Positions 1 through 7,328 of a stretch of 33,202 nucleotides of DNA are shown in pieces (within the stretch, counting starts at the first letter, position 1; each line of letters opens with the position of its first letter). A program made the position numbers and the translations under genes. The notes under the pieces were generated by a model. It had not been told where the DNA came from and did no database searches. It saw only the letters and a program-made list of their open reading frames with translations. Source of the DNA: Fidelibacterota bacterium (GTDB taxonomy: Bacteria > Fidelibacterota > Marinisomatia > SCGC-AAA003-L08 > TS1B11); NCBI GenBank assembly GCA_022564085.1, contig JADFMC010000001.1:1-33202 (forward strand), in the 5' to 3' direction.

Positions 1-11
1 TGACAGAAGAT

Positions 12-566
12 ATGCAGACCCTGCTGAGGATTCTGGCCACCCAAATTGCACCGCAGGTGTATGATAACGCCGGCACCGGGAATGGTGAACAGGTGGGCCG
101 GGTGGATATAGACGCAGCCCAGGGGATGCTCCGGCTAGCTATTGATTCCGTTGTGGGGGGTGGCGCCGAATTCGGCGTTAGCCTGTTGCGTTTCGTGACC
201 CCGCGAACCCTGGCAACTATGGAAGAGGCAAATGCCTATCACCAGGCCTGCCTGAAGATGACCCGCCGCCACGAACCAAGGGCCACCCTGCTATGGCTGT
301 CGGCCGATACAGCCTTTGCCCTGTTCCCTGAATCTAACCTGGCTCAATCCGAAATCACCTGTATGGCCCTGGCGGAAGACTTTCGCGAGACGGAACTGGC
401 AAATCATAAGGGCAATAATGCTGCCGAATTGATTTTCGCGTCGGCGGCCTGGCCCCAGGAGGCTGACAGCACCATCGAAATAATTAATTTAGTTTGGGCT
501 CGCCTGCTGGCCAAGATTCAGGCCGAAGCATCAAGGGCGGCTGCAGAAAAATCGGTGGATGCCTGA
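12..566 (+). CDS. Unknown protein at head of flagellar regulatory module
   Basis: I do not recognise this 184-residue protein. It has no signal peptide or membrane segment. It reads as a soluble alpha/beta protein with a helical, Ala/Glu-rich C-terminus (about residues 150-184). The start is uncertain: the reading frame stays open to the left edge, and the first bases (TG-ACA-GAA-GAT-ATG) would give an ATGACA start if the base just outside the window is A. That would make a typical ATGA overlap with an upstream gene, so the 5' end may be clipped by one base. Its stop overlaps the next gene (a receiver protein) by 8 bases, so the two are probably translationally coupled. A role in flagellar regulation is suggested only by position. 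Confidence 0.7.
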   Translation: MQTLLRILATQIAPQVYDNAGTGNGEQVGRVDIDAAQGMLRLAIDSVVGGGAEFGVSLLRFVTPRTLATMEEANAYHQACLKMTRRHEPRATLLWLSADTAFALFPESNLAQSEITCMALAEDFRETELANHKGNNAAELIFASAAWPQEADSTIEIINLVWARLLAKIQAEASRAAAEKSVDA

Positions 567-1284
567 GGATCAACACCAACCTGTAAATCCGCGTTCCGCT
601 CTACTTTATGAAACCGAACGGGCGGTCATCAGAACTTTTACTCTTCAATTGCAAGATCGCAATTGGGAAGTCTATAGTGCCCGCGAGCCCGGCCAGGCTC
701 TGAGTCTGTTGGGCGAACACCACCCGGCTGTTGCCCTACTCGATATGGTCAATCCCGCCATGGATGGGATCGAGCTGGCCCGGAAGATGCGCGCCATCAG
801 TCCGGACCTAATTATTATTCTTCTCACCGGCTACCCCGAACCCGATCTGGTGGTCGAGGATCTACACCAGCTGGTCTATACCTATCTGGTTAAGCCGGTG
901 CGGATTGATCAGTTGCTGCTGGTGATCGCCAGGGCTCAACAAGATTTAGCCGTATTGCAAGAGAACCGCATGTTGGAGCAAAAGGTGGAGCAGCTGCGTC
1001 TCGAATTGAAGGAGGCGCGCCAGGCGGTGGAACTTGGCGCTGCCGGCGGGTCGGCCACCGAGGACGAATCACTAAGTCTGCATCGCCCCCGGGGACGGGA
1101 TACCGGTGGACTTGCCAGGCGGGAACCTCATGTCATCGCCAGCTACGAGCGCCATATGCGTACCACAGAACTCAAACAGCCTCCCGAACCCCAACCCCCG
1201 CCGGTAAGCGAGTCGCCCCCCACGACGGAGCCAACCGAGGAGGAGGGGGCCGAAGGGCAACAGGCTGAAGGGGATAAGGACTGA
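559..1284 (+). CDS. CheY-like receiver protein with coiled coil and Pro/Glu-rich tail
   Basis: A receiver (REC) domain spans about residues 12-125. The phospho-acceptor is D62 (LLDMVNPAMDG), the switch Thr is T90 (LLTGYPE), and the conserved Lys is K112 (LVKPVR). The N-terminal acidic pair that binds Mg2+ is degraded: the usual VDDD at the end of beta1 reads YETE (residues 17-20). Phosphorylation may therefore be weak or absent. A coiled coil follows (about 125-165), then a disordered tail rich in Pro and Glu (about 195-241). There is no DNA-binding or enzymatic output domain, so it probably signals through protein contacts. The ATG overlaps the preceding gene by 8 bases, and the next gene, a histidine kinase, starts immediately after the stop. 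It could be the kinase's partner or a phosphate sink. Confidence 0.85.
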   Translation: MPEDQHQPVNPRSALLYETERAVIRTFTLQLQDRNWEVYSAREPGQALSLLGEHHPAVALLDMVNPAMDGIELARKMRAISPDLIIILLTGYPEPDLVVEDLHQLVYTYLVKPVRIDQLLLVIARAQQDLAVLQENRMLEQKVEQLRLELKEARQAVELGAAGGSATEDESLSLHRPRGRDTGGLARREPHVIASYERHMRTTELKQPPEPQPPPVSESPPTTEPTEEEGAEGQQAEGDKD

Positions 1285-2445
1285 ATGGATTCCAAGGCTC
1301 CCATAGAAGACCTGATCGAACAGTTTCGGGTCTCGGCGGCCGGAGTGCAGGCCGCCTATCACCAGCTGGAGCAGGAGTTACTCTCCGAGAGCCAAGGTCC
1401 CTGGGAACCGGCCCCGCCACCCACGGCGCTGGAGTTGCCAAACCTGGCCCCCCTATATTTGATGGGTACCCTGGTGGGGGGACTGTCCCAATCCTCCCTG
1501 GTAATTAACCAGGACCTGGAGGTCATCTCCACCAATAGCGAGGCCAAGCGGGACTTCAAGCTGCAAAATACCAGTTCACTGGCCGACGTATTGGCCCCCG
1601 GTTCGCTGGAAACCCTGCAGCAGCTGCTGGACGAGGCCAGTTCGCGTAGCGGGGTGGATGTGCGTCTGGCTGACTCGGGTTCCGCCGGGATATACGACTG
1701 CATTTATCTGGACAACCCCATCGCAAAGGGTCGTTTATTGCTGCTGGTGGCCCAGGAGCTGGAGTTGACCCACCTGCGGGCAGTGGAAGATCAGATCCTG
1801 AAGAATCTCACCGGGACGCTGGTGCACGAGATTCGCACCCCATTGACCTCCATGCAGGGGTTCGCCGAATTGCTATTGCAGGTGCAGAGCCTGGATCCCA
1901 AGGAGAGCGACAAACTCAATATGATCAGGTTAGGGATCGATAGGCTAAATCTGCTGGCTACGGCTCTGGGTACAGTCTTTAATGAAATCGTTGAGCCGCA
2001 CTGGATGAAGGTGGATCTGGGATCGTTTCTACTCCGCACCGTGGAGCAGGTGACTGCTGATAAATCCCTTGCTGATGGCGTAATCAAACTGGAGATTGAT
2101 AGTGCGGACATTCAGGTGGTGTCGGATCCGGAATTGCTGCGGCTGGCGCTGGAACAGGTGCTATTTAACGCGCTGGAAGCCTTGGAGCAGCCGGCAGCCG
2201 GTGATGTTTTACTTACTTTGAAAGGCCGGGATCGGGAGGCAGCCATAACCGTGCGCAATAGCAGTACCGGCGCGGGCGCCGGCGACACCTCTGAGTGGTG
2301 GGTGCCCTTCTACACCACCAAATCGGGGCATCTGGGCCTGGGATTGGTACAGGTGCGGCGGATCATTGAAGCTCTGGGCGGGCGGGCCGAGATTGCGCTC
2401 CGCCGGGCCGGCGCTGTCAGGCTGGAGATCACTTTGCCCATTTAA
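1285..2445 (+). CDS. Soluble NtrB/FlrB-type histidine kinase, flagellar two-component sensor
   Basis: A 386-residue cytoplasmic kinase without membrane segments. A PAS-like region covers about 60-160. The HisKA H-box is at 180-189 (VHEIRTPLTS) with the phospho-acceptor H181. The N-box lies near 290-300 with N295 (LFNALEAL). The F-box/G2 region is at 341-354 (PFYTTKSG, then GLGL). The G1 box is odd: where relatives have VRDNGxG the sequence reads VRNSSTGAGAG (323-333), so the Asp that contacts adenine is Asn. Catalysis may be impaired or altered. The PFYTTKSG-type end and the adjacent sigma54 activator are typical of NtrB/FlrB/FlgS sensors that control flagellar genes. The ATG follows the receiver gene's stop with no gap. 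A 96-102 bp gap separates it from the activator gene. Confidence 0.88.
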   Translation: MDSKAPIEDLIEQFRVSAAGVQAAYHQLEQELLSESQGPWEPAPPPTALELPNLAPLYLMGTLVGGLSQSSLVINQDLEVISTNSEAKRDFKLQNTSSLADVLAPGSLETLQQLLDEASSRSGVDVRLADSGSAGIYDCIYLDNPIAKGRLLLLVAQELELTHLRAVEDQILKNLTGTLVHEIRTPLTSMQGFAELLLQVQSLDPKESDKLNMIRLGIDRLNLLATALGTVFNEIVEPHWMKVDLGSFLLRTVEQVTADKSLADGVIKLEIDSADIQVVSDPELLRLALEQVLFNALEALEQPAAGDVLLTLKGRDREAAITVRNSSTGAGAGDTSEWWVPFYTTKSGHLGLGLVQVRRIIEALGGRAEIALRRAGAVRLEITLPI

Positions 2446-2547
2446 TGTTCGCCCTTTCCGGTAAACTTAATTTGAAAATACTAATTCCGGACCGGCTCAT
2501 CATGTGTGCAAGTTCGATTATCCGGTGGATTTGAAGGAGTTATGAGT

Positions 2548-3912
2548 ATGGATGCATATAGCATTCTGGTGGTAGACGACGACAATTATATCCGCCTTTT
2601 CCTCCAGGAAACCTTGGAAGGCAAGGGATACCGGGTGGAACTGGCGGAGGACGGTAAGGCGGCACTGGCTAAGGTCAAGGCGGAACCTCCCGACCTAGTA
2701 CTTACCGATTTGAAAATGCCTAAAATGGACGGCTTGGAGTTACTGCAGGCCATCAACAAATTAGATCAGCCGCCGGGCGTAATTATCATCACCGCCTATG
2801 GCACGGTGGAAACGGCGGTGAAGGCCATGAAGGAAGGGGCTTTCGACTATCTTACCAAACCGTTCTCGATTACGGAAATCGAGTCCCGCCTGAGTCGCTA
2901 TTTTGAGATCAACTCACTACGGAGGGAGAACCGGCATCTTAAGAAGCAGCTCCAGGCCCAGGCGGTGATCACGGATATGATAGGCCAGAGCAGAGAGATA
3001 CTGGATGTGATGCAGGTGGTGGAAATGGTCAGCCGCAGTGATGCACCGGTATTCATCCAGGGCGAGAGCGGGACCGGCAAGGAGCTGGTGGCTACAGCGG
3101 TGCACCGTAGTAGCGACCGGGCCGACCGGCCCTTCCTGCAGCTCAATTGCGCCGCCATCCCTGAGAACCTGATGGAGAGCACCCTCTTTGGGCACATTCA
3201 AGGTTCATTCACCGGCGCCAGTAAGACCACCAAGGGCATTTTTGAGGAAGCCGACGGTGGTACGCTGCTGCTGGATGAGATCAGCGAGATTTCCCCTGGT
3301 ATGCAGGCCAAGCTGCTCAGGGTCCTTCAGGAACAGCGGTTTACCAAAGTGGGCAGCCATAAGCCCATCGATGTGGATGTGCGCATAGTGGCTACCTCCA
3401 ACCGGGATATCAAAGCGCTGGTGCGGGAAGGACAGTTCCGCGAGGACCTGTTTTATCGCCTGAACGTGGTGCCGATCATGGTACCCCCGTTGCGGGAACG
3501 GAAGGATGACATCCCCATACTGCTGGACCACTTTTTAGACCTGTTCTGCCGGAAGTACGGCCAGCCTAAAAAGACGATCAGCACCGATACCCGGCGCCAG
3601 CTGGAACATTACAGCTGGCCGGGAAATGTGCGGGAGATGAAGAACAGCACCGAGCGGGCGATACTTTTCGCCGGAGACCTGCCCCAGTTGGAGATGGAAC
3701 ACTTTTTCCCATCTTCATCCCTGGAGACAAGCTCGCTGGCATCCGATTTTACCGGCAGCAACACCATTGCCGAAGTGGAGAAGCAGGCCATTTTGGCGAC
3801 CTTGGAGGGGACCGGAAATAATCGTACCCAGGCGGCCCGGATCCTGGATATTTCGGTGAAGACCTTGCGTAATAAACTCAAGTTGTATGAGATCGATGGT
3901 TCTACAAACTGA
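2548..3912 (+). CDS. Sigma54-dependent response regulator, FlrC/FlgR-like flagellar activator
   Basis: A 454-residue enhancer-binding protein. The REC domain (1-120) has D10-D12, phospho-acceptor D54, T82 and K104. The AAA+ domain (about 145-380) has Walker A GESGTGKE at 172-179, the sigma54-contact loop GSFTGA at 219-224 (consensus GAFTGA), Walker B LLLDEI around 240-245, and the R298 finger region (FREDLFYRL). A Fis-type helix-turn-helix is at about 424-447 (NRTQAARIL). A GTG at 2506 opens a longer frame, but the ATG at 2548 sits 8 nt after a GGAG ribosome site and gives the standard receiver N-terminus (MDAYSILVVDDD), so I prefer it. Its likely targets are the -24/-12 promoters before flgB and flgF. 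It is presumably phosphorylated by the kinase encoded just upstream. Confidence 0.95.
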   Translation: MDAYSILVVDDDNYIRLFLQETLEGKGYRVELAEDGKAALAKVKAEPPDLVLTDLKMPKMDGLELLQAINKLDQPPGVIIITAYGTVETAVKAMKEGAFDYLTKPFSITEIESRLSRYFEINSLRRENRHLKKQLQAQAVITDMIGQSREILDVMQVVEMVSRSDAPVFIQGESGTGKELVATAVHRSSDRADRPFLQLNCAAIPENLMESTLFGHIQGSFTGASKTTKGIFEEADGGTLLLDEISEISPGMQAKLLRVLQEQRFTKVGSHKPIDVDVRIVATSNRDIKALVREGQFREDLFYRLNVVPIMVPPLRERKDDIPILLDHFLDLFCRKYGQPKKTISTDTRRQLEHYSWPGNVREMKNSTERAILFAGDLPQLEMEHFFPSSSLETSSLASDFTGSNTIAEVEKQAILATLEGTGNNRTQAARILDISVKTLRNKLKLYEIDGSTN

Positions 3913-4010
3913 GGCGCGTCCCTGAAATTTTGAACCGGCCAAGCGGGATCCGGAGAGCGGCCATCCCAATCAGATCAGAGTTGTCAGTATTATCAATCTC
4001 TACCGACCCT

Positions 4011-4046
4011 GGGAACTTTTCCCCCGGCAGGGCAAATTTTTCCCTG
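4011..4046. promoter_or_regulatory. Candidate enhancer site for the sigma54 activator, paired palindromes
   Basis: Two adjacent dyads are visible: GGGAACTTTTCCC (4011-4023) and CAGGGCAAATTTTTCCCTG (4028-4046, one internal mismatch). Their centres are 20 bp apart, about two helical turns. They lie roughly 90-130 bp upstream of the predicted flgB transcription start, the usual distance for an NtrC-family upstream activating sequence. The arm GGGAA/TTCCC recurs as an inverted repeat upstream of the second sigma54 promoter, before flgF. Binding by the neighbouring activator is inference. Confidence 0.5.
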
Positions 4047-4111
4047 GCTGACACCGCCCTGGGGCTGCACCACTCACCGCAGCTGCTGTTATATCCCTTC
4101 AGACGCCGGTT

Positions 4112-4127
4112 TGGCACGACTCTTGTC
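4112..4127 (+). promoter_or_regulatory. Sigma54 (-24/-12) promoter of the flgB operon
   Basis: The sequence TGGCACGACTCTTGTC matches the sigma54 consensus TGGCACG-N4-TTGCW except for T in place of C in the -12 element. GG lies at -25/-24 and the GT at -13/-12. The predicted start is near 4138, leaving a leader of about 28 nt before the flgB ATG. It is preceded by CCGGTT, and the 13-mer CCGGTTTGGCACG is repeated exactly in the flgF promoter. An adjacent sigma54 activator gene supports the call. Confidence 0.88.
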
Positions 4128-4165
4128 CGTATTCTACCAGGAATGAGGCAAAAGGACCATTCGCA

Positions 4166-4534
4166 ATGAAGATTTTCAACAATCCATCCGGAGTGTTGCT
4201 GAAGCGCTCCTTGGATGTGCTAATGCGCCATCATCGGAACATTTCCGAGAATGTCGCCAATCTAAATAATCCGGACTATAAACGGAAGCCAACCAGGTTT
4301 CTCGATGAGCTATCCACAGCCCAAGGGCGGAAGGGGCTAAAAGTTACCAACTCACGCCATATTCGGCCTGATCCGTGGGAGAAAATGATCCCGGAATCGG
4401 AACGTGGCAAAGTGTCCATCACCCGGGAAATGTCCGACCTGGCCCAGAACCAGATTCGCTATGATTTTTCAGCCCGGATGCTGCGCCGCAAATTTGAAGG
4501 GTTGACCAGTGCCATTACCGGCCGGGTTCGCTGA
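4166..4534 (+). CDS. flgB: Flagellar basal-body rod protein FlgB
   Basis: A 122-residue proximal rod subunit exported by the flagellar type III system. The N-terminal helix carries the rod/hook family signature around residues 25-40 (HHRNISENVANLNNPDYKR), followed by KPTRFLDEL. The C-terminal half is amphipathic helix, as in other FlgB proteins, and the length is near the family norm of 110-140. The ATG is 9 nt after AAAGGA and 28 nt from the predicted sigma54 start. It is the first gene of the operon and is followed 16 nt later by flgC. Confidence 0.95.
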   Translation: MKIFNNPSGVLLKRSLDVLMRHHRNISENVANLNNPDYKRKPTRFLDELSTAQGRKGLKVTNSRHIRPDPWEKMIPESERGKVSITREMSDLAQNQIRYDFSARMLRRKFEGLTSAITGRVR

Positions 4535-4550
4535 TTAAGGAGTACATTAG

Positions 4551-5036
4551 ATGAGGGTTCCAGGTATATTCTCTATATTTGAAAACGTGGCCCGGGGTTT
4601 GACCACCGAGCTCACCCGGTTGGAGACCGTCTCCGAGAATATCTCAAACGCTAATATGGTGGCCGGAGTGGGCGAACCTATCTACCACCGCAAGACGGTC
4701 GACCCGCAGGCCGGTAAAGAGCCCTTTCAATCGTTGCTGCGCAGTAAACGCCTGACCCTGCATAGGTCGGACAGAGGTCACTTAGAGGGTGTCAACGAAC
4801 GGCGGAAGTGGTATAGCAAACCCTGGCCGGAGGCCAAGACCATCGAACATCCCAACGAGCGAGTGGTGTACGATCCCACCCATCCCAAAGCGGATGCCCG
4901 GGGGTTTATCCGGATGCCGGACGTAAATGTGGTGGATGAGATGATGCAGATGATCACCGCCACGCGATCCTATGAGGCCAACACCGCAGTCCTGAGCGCA
5001 GCCAAGAGCCTGGCCAGAAAAACATTGGATATCTAG
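4551..5036 (+). CDS. flgC: Flagellar basal-body rod protein FlgC
   Basis: A 161-residue rod subunit. It has the N-terminal motif ETVSENISNANM (about 26-37) and the C-terminal FlgC signature: VNVVDEMMQMITATRSYEAN (about 126-145), then a helix ending KSLARKTLDI. The middle contains a proline-rich loop with VVYDPTHPKADARGFIRMPD, a hallmark of FlgC. It forms the rod with FlgB, FlgF, FlgG and FliE. An AAGGAG ribosome site lies upstream, and the spacing to its neighbours implies co-transcription. Confidence 0.96.
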   Translation: MRVPGIFSIFENVARGLTTELTRLETVSENISNANMVAGVGEPIYHRKTVDPQAGKEPFQSLLRSKRLTLHRSDRGHLEGVNERRKWYSKPWPEAKTIEHPNERVVYDPTHPKADARGFIRMPDVNVVDEMMQMITATRSYEANTAVLSAAKSLARKTLDI

Positions 5037-5042
5037 CTACTG

Positions 5043-5366
5043 ATGCAAGTCAATAATTCGTTGCAGGAGCCTCTTTCACGGGCGGTAACCCCGCAGCAGA
5101 AAAATAGCCGCCCGAGGCCCGTGGATCTTCCCGCCGCCGGGCAATCTGCCGAGGAGGTCGAATTTGGCCACCTGGAGGCCCCTATTCAGAACCGGTGGCA
5201 AAAGCAGGCCCAGGGGGATGAGACCGAAGAATCGGTTTTGACGAGCGGTGAAAAAGGTATTATAGATTTAATGTTCAATGTCCCCGAAGACAATGGGCAA
5301 AAGTCCTACGGACCGCAGAGGCCCCGTCCAGTGCCTATCGGAAACTTTATCGATCTGAGAGGTTGA
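5043..5366 (+). CDS. Unknown 107-aa protein between flgC and fliE
   Basis: I do not recognise this family. The protein is hydrophilic with no signal peptide or membrane segment. Residues 1-70 look disordered (Pro, Gln, Arg, Glu rich). The C-terminal third is more ordered-looking: a short hydrophobic stretch GIIDLMFNVPED, then YGPQRPRPVPIGNFIDLRG at the very end. Rod proteins FlgC and FliE flank it closely (6-bp and 1-bp gaps), so it is translated with them. It may be a substrate, chaperone or adaptor for rod export, but that rests on position alone. The start ATG is preceded by no strong ribosome site, which suggests coupling to flgC. Confidence 0.75.
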   Translation: MQVNNSLQEPLSRAVTPQQKNSRPRPVDLPAAGQSAEEVEFGHLEAPIQNRWQKQAQGDETEESVLTSGEKGIIDLMFNVPEDNGQKSYGPQRPRPVPIGNFIDLRG

Positions 5367-5367
5367 T

Positions 5368-5676
5368 ATGAAAATCAGCGAGAATATCACCCGCATTACC
5401 CCGCTAGGCCTGCCGGACCAGAGTAGCCGCCCGGTCAAGACGGAGGAAAGCGGAGGCCCGACCTTCGGCCAAAAGCTGAAGGAATTGCTCTACGCCGTGA
5501 ACGATCAAGCGCTCCAGGCGGATGAGCAAATGAGCAAGGTGGTACGGGGGGAATCGGATGACCTGCACACCGCCATGGTGGCCATAGAAGAGGCCAGCGT
5601 CAGTTTTAAACTTATGCTGGAGGTACGCAACAAAATGCTGGAAGCGTACCAGGAAATTAACCGGATGAATATCTAG
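5368..5676 (+). CDS. fliE: Flagellar hook-basal body protein FliE
   Basis: A 102-residue protein linking the MS ring to the rod and needed early for export of rod subunits. The family pattern is clear: FGQKLKELLYAVNDQALQAD (about 35-54), then the signature DLHTAMVAIEEASVSFKLML and a final helix VRNKMLEAYQEINRMNI. A GAGG ribosome site precedes the ATG. The length matches FliE (about 100-110). It lies immediately upstream of fliF, as in Bacillus and spirochaetes. Confidence 0.96.
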   Translation: MKISENITRITPLGLPDQSSRPVKTEESGGPTFGQKLKELLYAVNDQALQADEQMSKVVRGESDDLHTAMVAIEEASVSFKLMLEVRNKMLEAYQEINRMNI

Positions 5677-5701
5677 CGGACAGCTGGAAAGGTAAATTGA
5701 T

Positions 5702-7324
5702 ATGCCGCCATTTTTTCAGCAGATAAGAACTTTTCTCGAGCAGTTCACTATGGGGCAGAGAATCGCCCTGTTCACTGTGGCCATCGGGGTACTCAGTGCA
5801 CTGATTGTGCTGTCGCTGTGGGCCAACCGGCCGGAATACACATTGCTGTATCGGGATCTATCGCCGGAGGACGCCAATGAGATTATCAGCACCCTGCGTG
5901 ATGAAGGCGTGCCATATCGCTTGTCATCGGGCGGGACGGCCGTCTATGTACCGGTGGAGCAGGTAACCGAGTACCGGCTTACTTTTGCCGCCGGCGGACT
6001 GGGTACCGGCGCCATCGTCGGGTTTGAACTTTTCGACGAGCAACGGATGGGCATGACTACCTTCATGCAACGGGTGAACTACCAGCGCGCCCTGGAGGGG
6101 GAGTTGACTCATACTATCAGCATGATGGATGAGATCAAAACGTGCCGGGTCCACCTGGTGATCCCCGAGAAAAGATTTTTCGAGGATGAAAAGGCCTCTT
6201 CGGCCTCCATCGTCCTGCACCTGGAACCCACGGCCTATCTGCGGCCCAGGCAGATTAAAGGGATCGCCATGATGGTGGCTAACAGTGTTCCGGAGCTGTT
6301 GGAAGAGAACGTGAATATTGTGGACGCCAGCGGCAATCTGTTGACTGAGTCCATCAAGGAGAATGGGGATTACCCCATCGGCAGTCGAAATTGGGAGATT
6401 AGGCGATCGGTGGAAAATGAGTTGCAGAAAAAAGCCCAGGAACTGTTGGATGATGTATTGGGGTTTGGCAAGTCCAAGGTAAAAGTATCAGCCGAACTGA
6501 ATTTTGAGCAGCTGGAACGCACCAGCGAGATTTATGATACCGAAGATGCGGCCATCCTGAGCGAAGAGCACAACAGCGAGTCTTTCGTAGGAACCGACAC
6601 ATCCAGCAGGATTATCGAACAATCGGTAACCAATTATGAACTTAACAAGACTGTTGAACATTTCATTGCCAGTTCAGGCGACATACGCCGACTGACCGTA
6701 GCGGTACTGATCGATGGCCGCTATGTAACCAGTACCAATGCCGAGGGAGAAACGGTCAGCGCTTACCAGCCCCGGCCAGTCACGGAATTAAACCAATTCA
6801 GCGCCCTCATATCCACGGCTTTGGGAATTGATTTGACTCGCGGCGATCAGATTGAAGTCCAAAACCTGCAGTTTGATCGCGAGGTGGAGTTGGCCGAAGC
6901 AGCCTCAATGCAGTCCATAGAGCGTAGCGAGTTCTGGAAGAGAACAATTGCCAATGCCGCGATTGGAATAGGCCTTTTGGTGGCCTTGTTCTTCCTGTTG
7001 AAAATTCTACACCGCGCATCCCAGCACATCAGTATCACCCAATTGTTACCGGGCGCCGTAGCGCCGGAATCGATAATGGTGGGCGGCGTGGAAGGTCTGG
7101 CCGCTATCCCTGGCGGTGTGCCGGTCACTGCCGCCGGAGCCTTGGAGGCCACCGGCGAGATGGAGATGGTTACCGATACCTTTATGCAAAAACTTTCACC
7201 TGAGGCCCGAGCCCAACTCGAGGCCCAGGACCGGATGACACAGGAAGTAACCAAGTTTACCGAAGAAAATCCGGAAGGCGCAGCGCAGCTCCTGCGAATC
7301 TGGACTTCTGGGATGAAGACTTAA
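5702..7324 (+). CDS. fliF: Flagellar MS-ring protein FliF
   Basis: A 540-residue inner-membrane ring protein. TM1 is at about 21-42 and TM2 at about 415-436. Between them lie the periplasmic ring-building modules, including the YscJ-like part (about 48-220) with LLYRDLSPEDANEI. The C-terminus is cytosolic and ends in the FliG-binding segment (ENPEGAAQLLRIW, about 523-535). The length is close to the family norm of 520-580. It seats the export gate and the C ring. It is separated from fliE by 25 bp and is followed 4 bp later by fliG. Confidence 0.97.
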   Translation: MPPFFQQIRTFLEQFTMGQRIALFTVAIGVLSALIVLSLWANRPEYTLLYRDLSPEDANEIISTLRDEGVPYRLSSGGTAVYVPVEQVTEYRLTFAAGGLGTGAIVGFELFDEQRMGMTTFMQRVNYQRALEGELTHTISMMDEIKTCRVHLVIPEKRFFEDEKASSASIVLHLEPTAYLRPRQIKGIAMMVANSVPELLEENVNIVDASGNLLTESIKENGDYPIGSRNWEIRRSVENELQKKAQELLDDVLGFGKSKVKVSAELNFEQLERTSEIYDTEDAAILSEEHNSESFVGTDTSSRIIEQSVTNYELNKTVEHFIASSGDIRRLTVAVLIDGRYVTSTNAEGETVSAYQPRPVTELNQFSALISTALGIDLTRGDQIEVQNLQFDREVELAEAASMQSIERSEFWKRTIANAAIGIGLLVALFFLLKILHRASQHISITQLLPGAVAPESIMVGGVEGLAAIPGGVPVTAAGALEATGEMEMVTDTFMQKLSPEARAQLEAQDRMTQEVTKFTEENPEGAAQLLRIWTSGMKT

Positions 7325-7328
7325 TTAA

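Larger units (their letters stand above)
3913..4165 (+). promoter_or_regulatory. Intergenic regulatory region between the sigma54 activator gene and flgB
   Basis: This 253-bp stretch holds no credible gene; a 79-codon frame across it has no family resemblance. It contains two AT-centred palindromes with GGGAA/TTCCC arms (4011-4023 and 4028-4046), a near-consensus sigma54 promoter (4112-4127) and an AAAGGA ribosome site (4151-4156) for flgB. I see no hairpin followed by a T-run after the activator gene, so no intrinsic terminator is called. Confidence 0.8.

Noticed and set aside
2506..2547. Longer sigma54 activator starting at GTG 2506
   Set aside because: GGAG is ideally placed for the ATG at 2548, and receiver domains normally begin right there.
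3930..4169. 79-codon + strand frame across the flgB promoter region
   Set aside because: It spans the dyads and the sigma54 promoter, shows no protein-like pattern and has no ribosome site.
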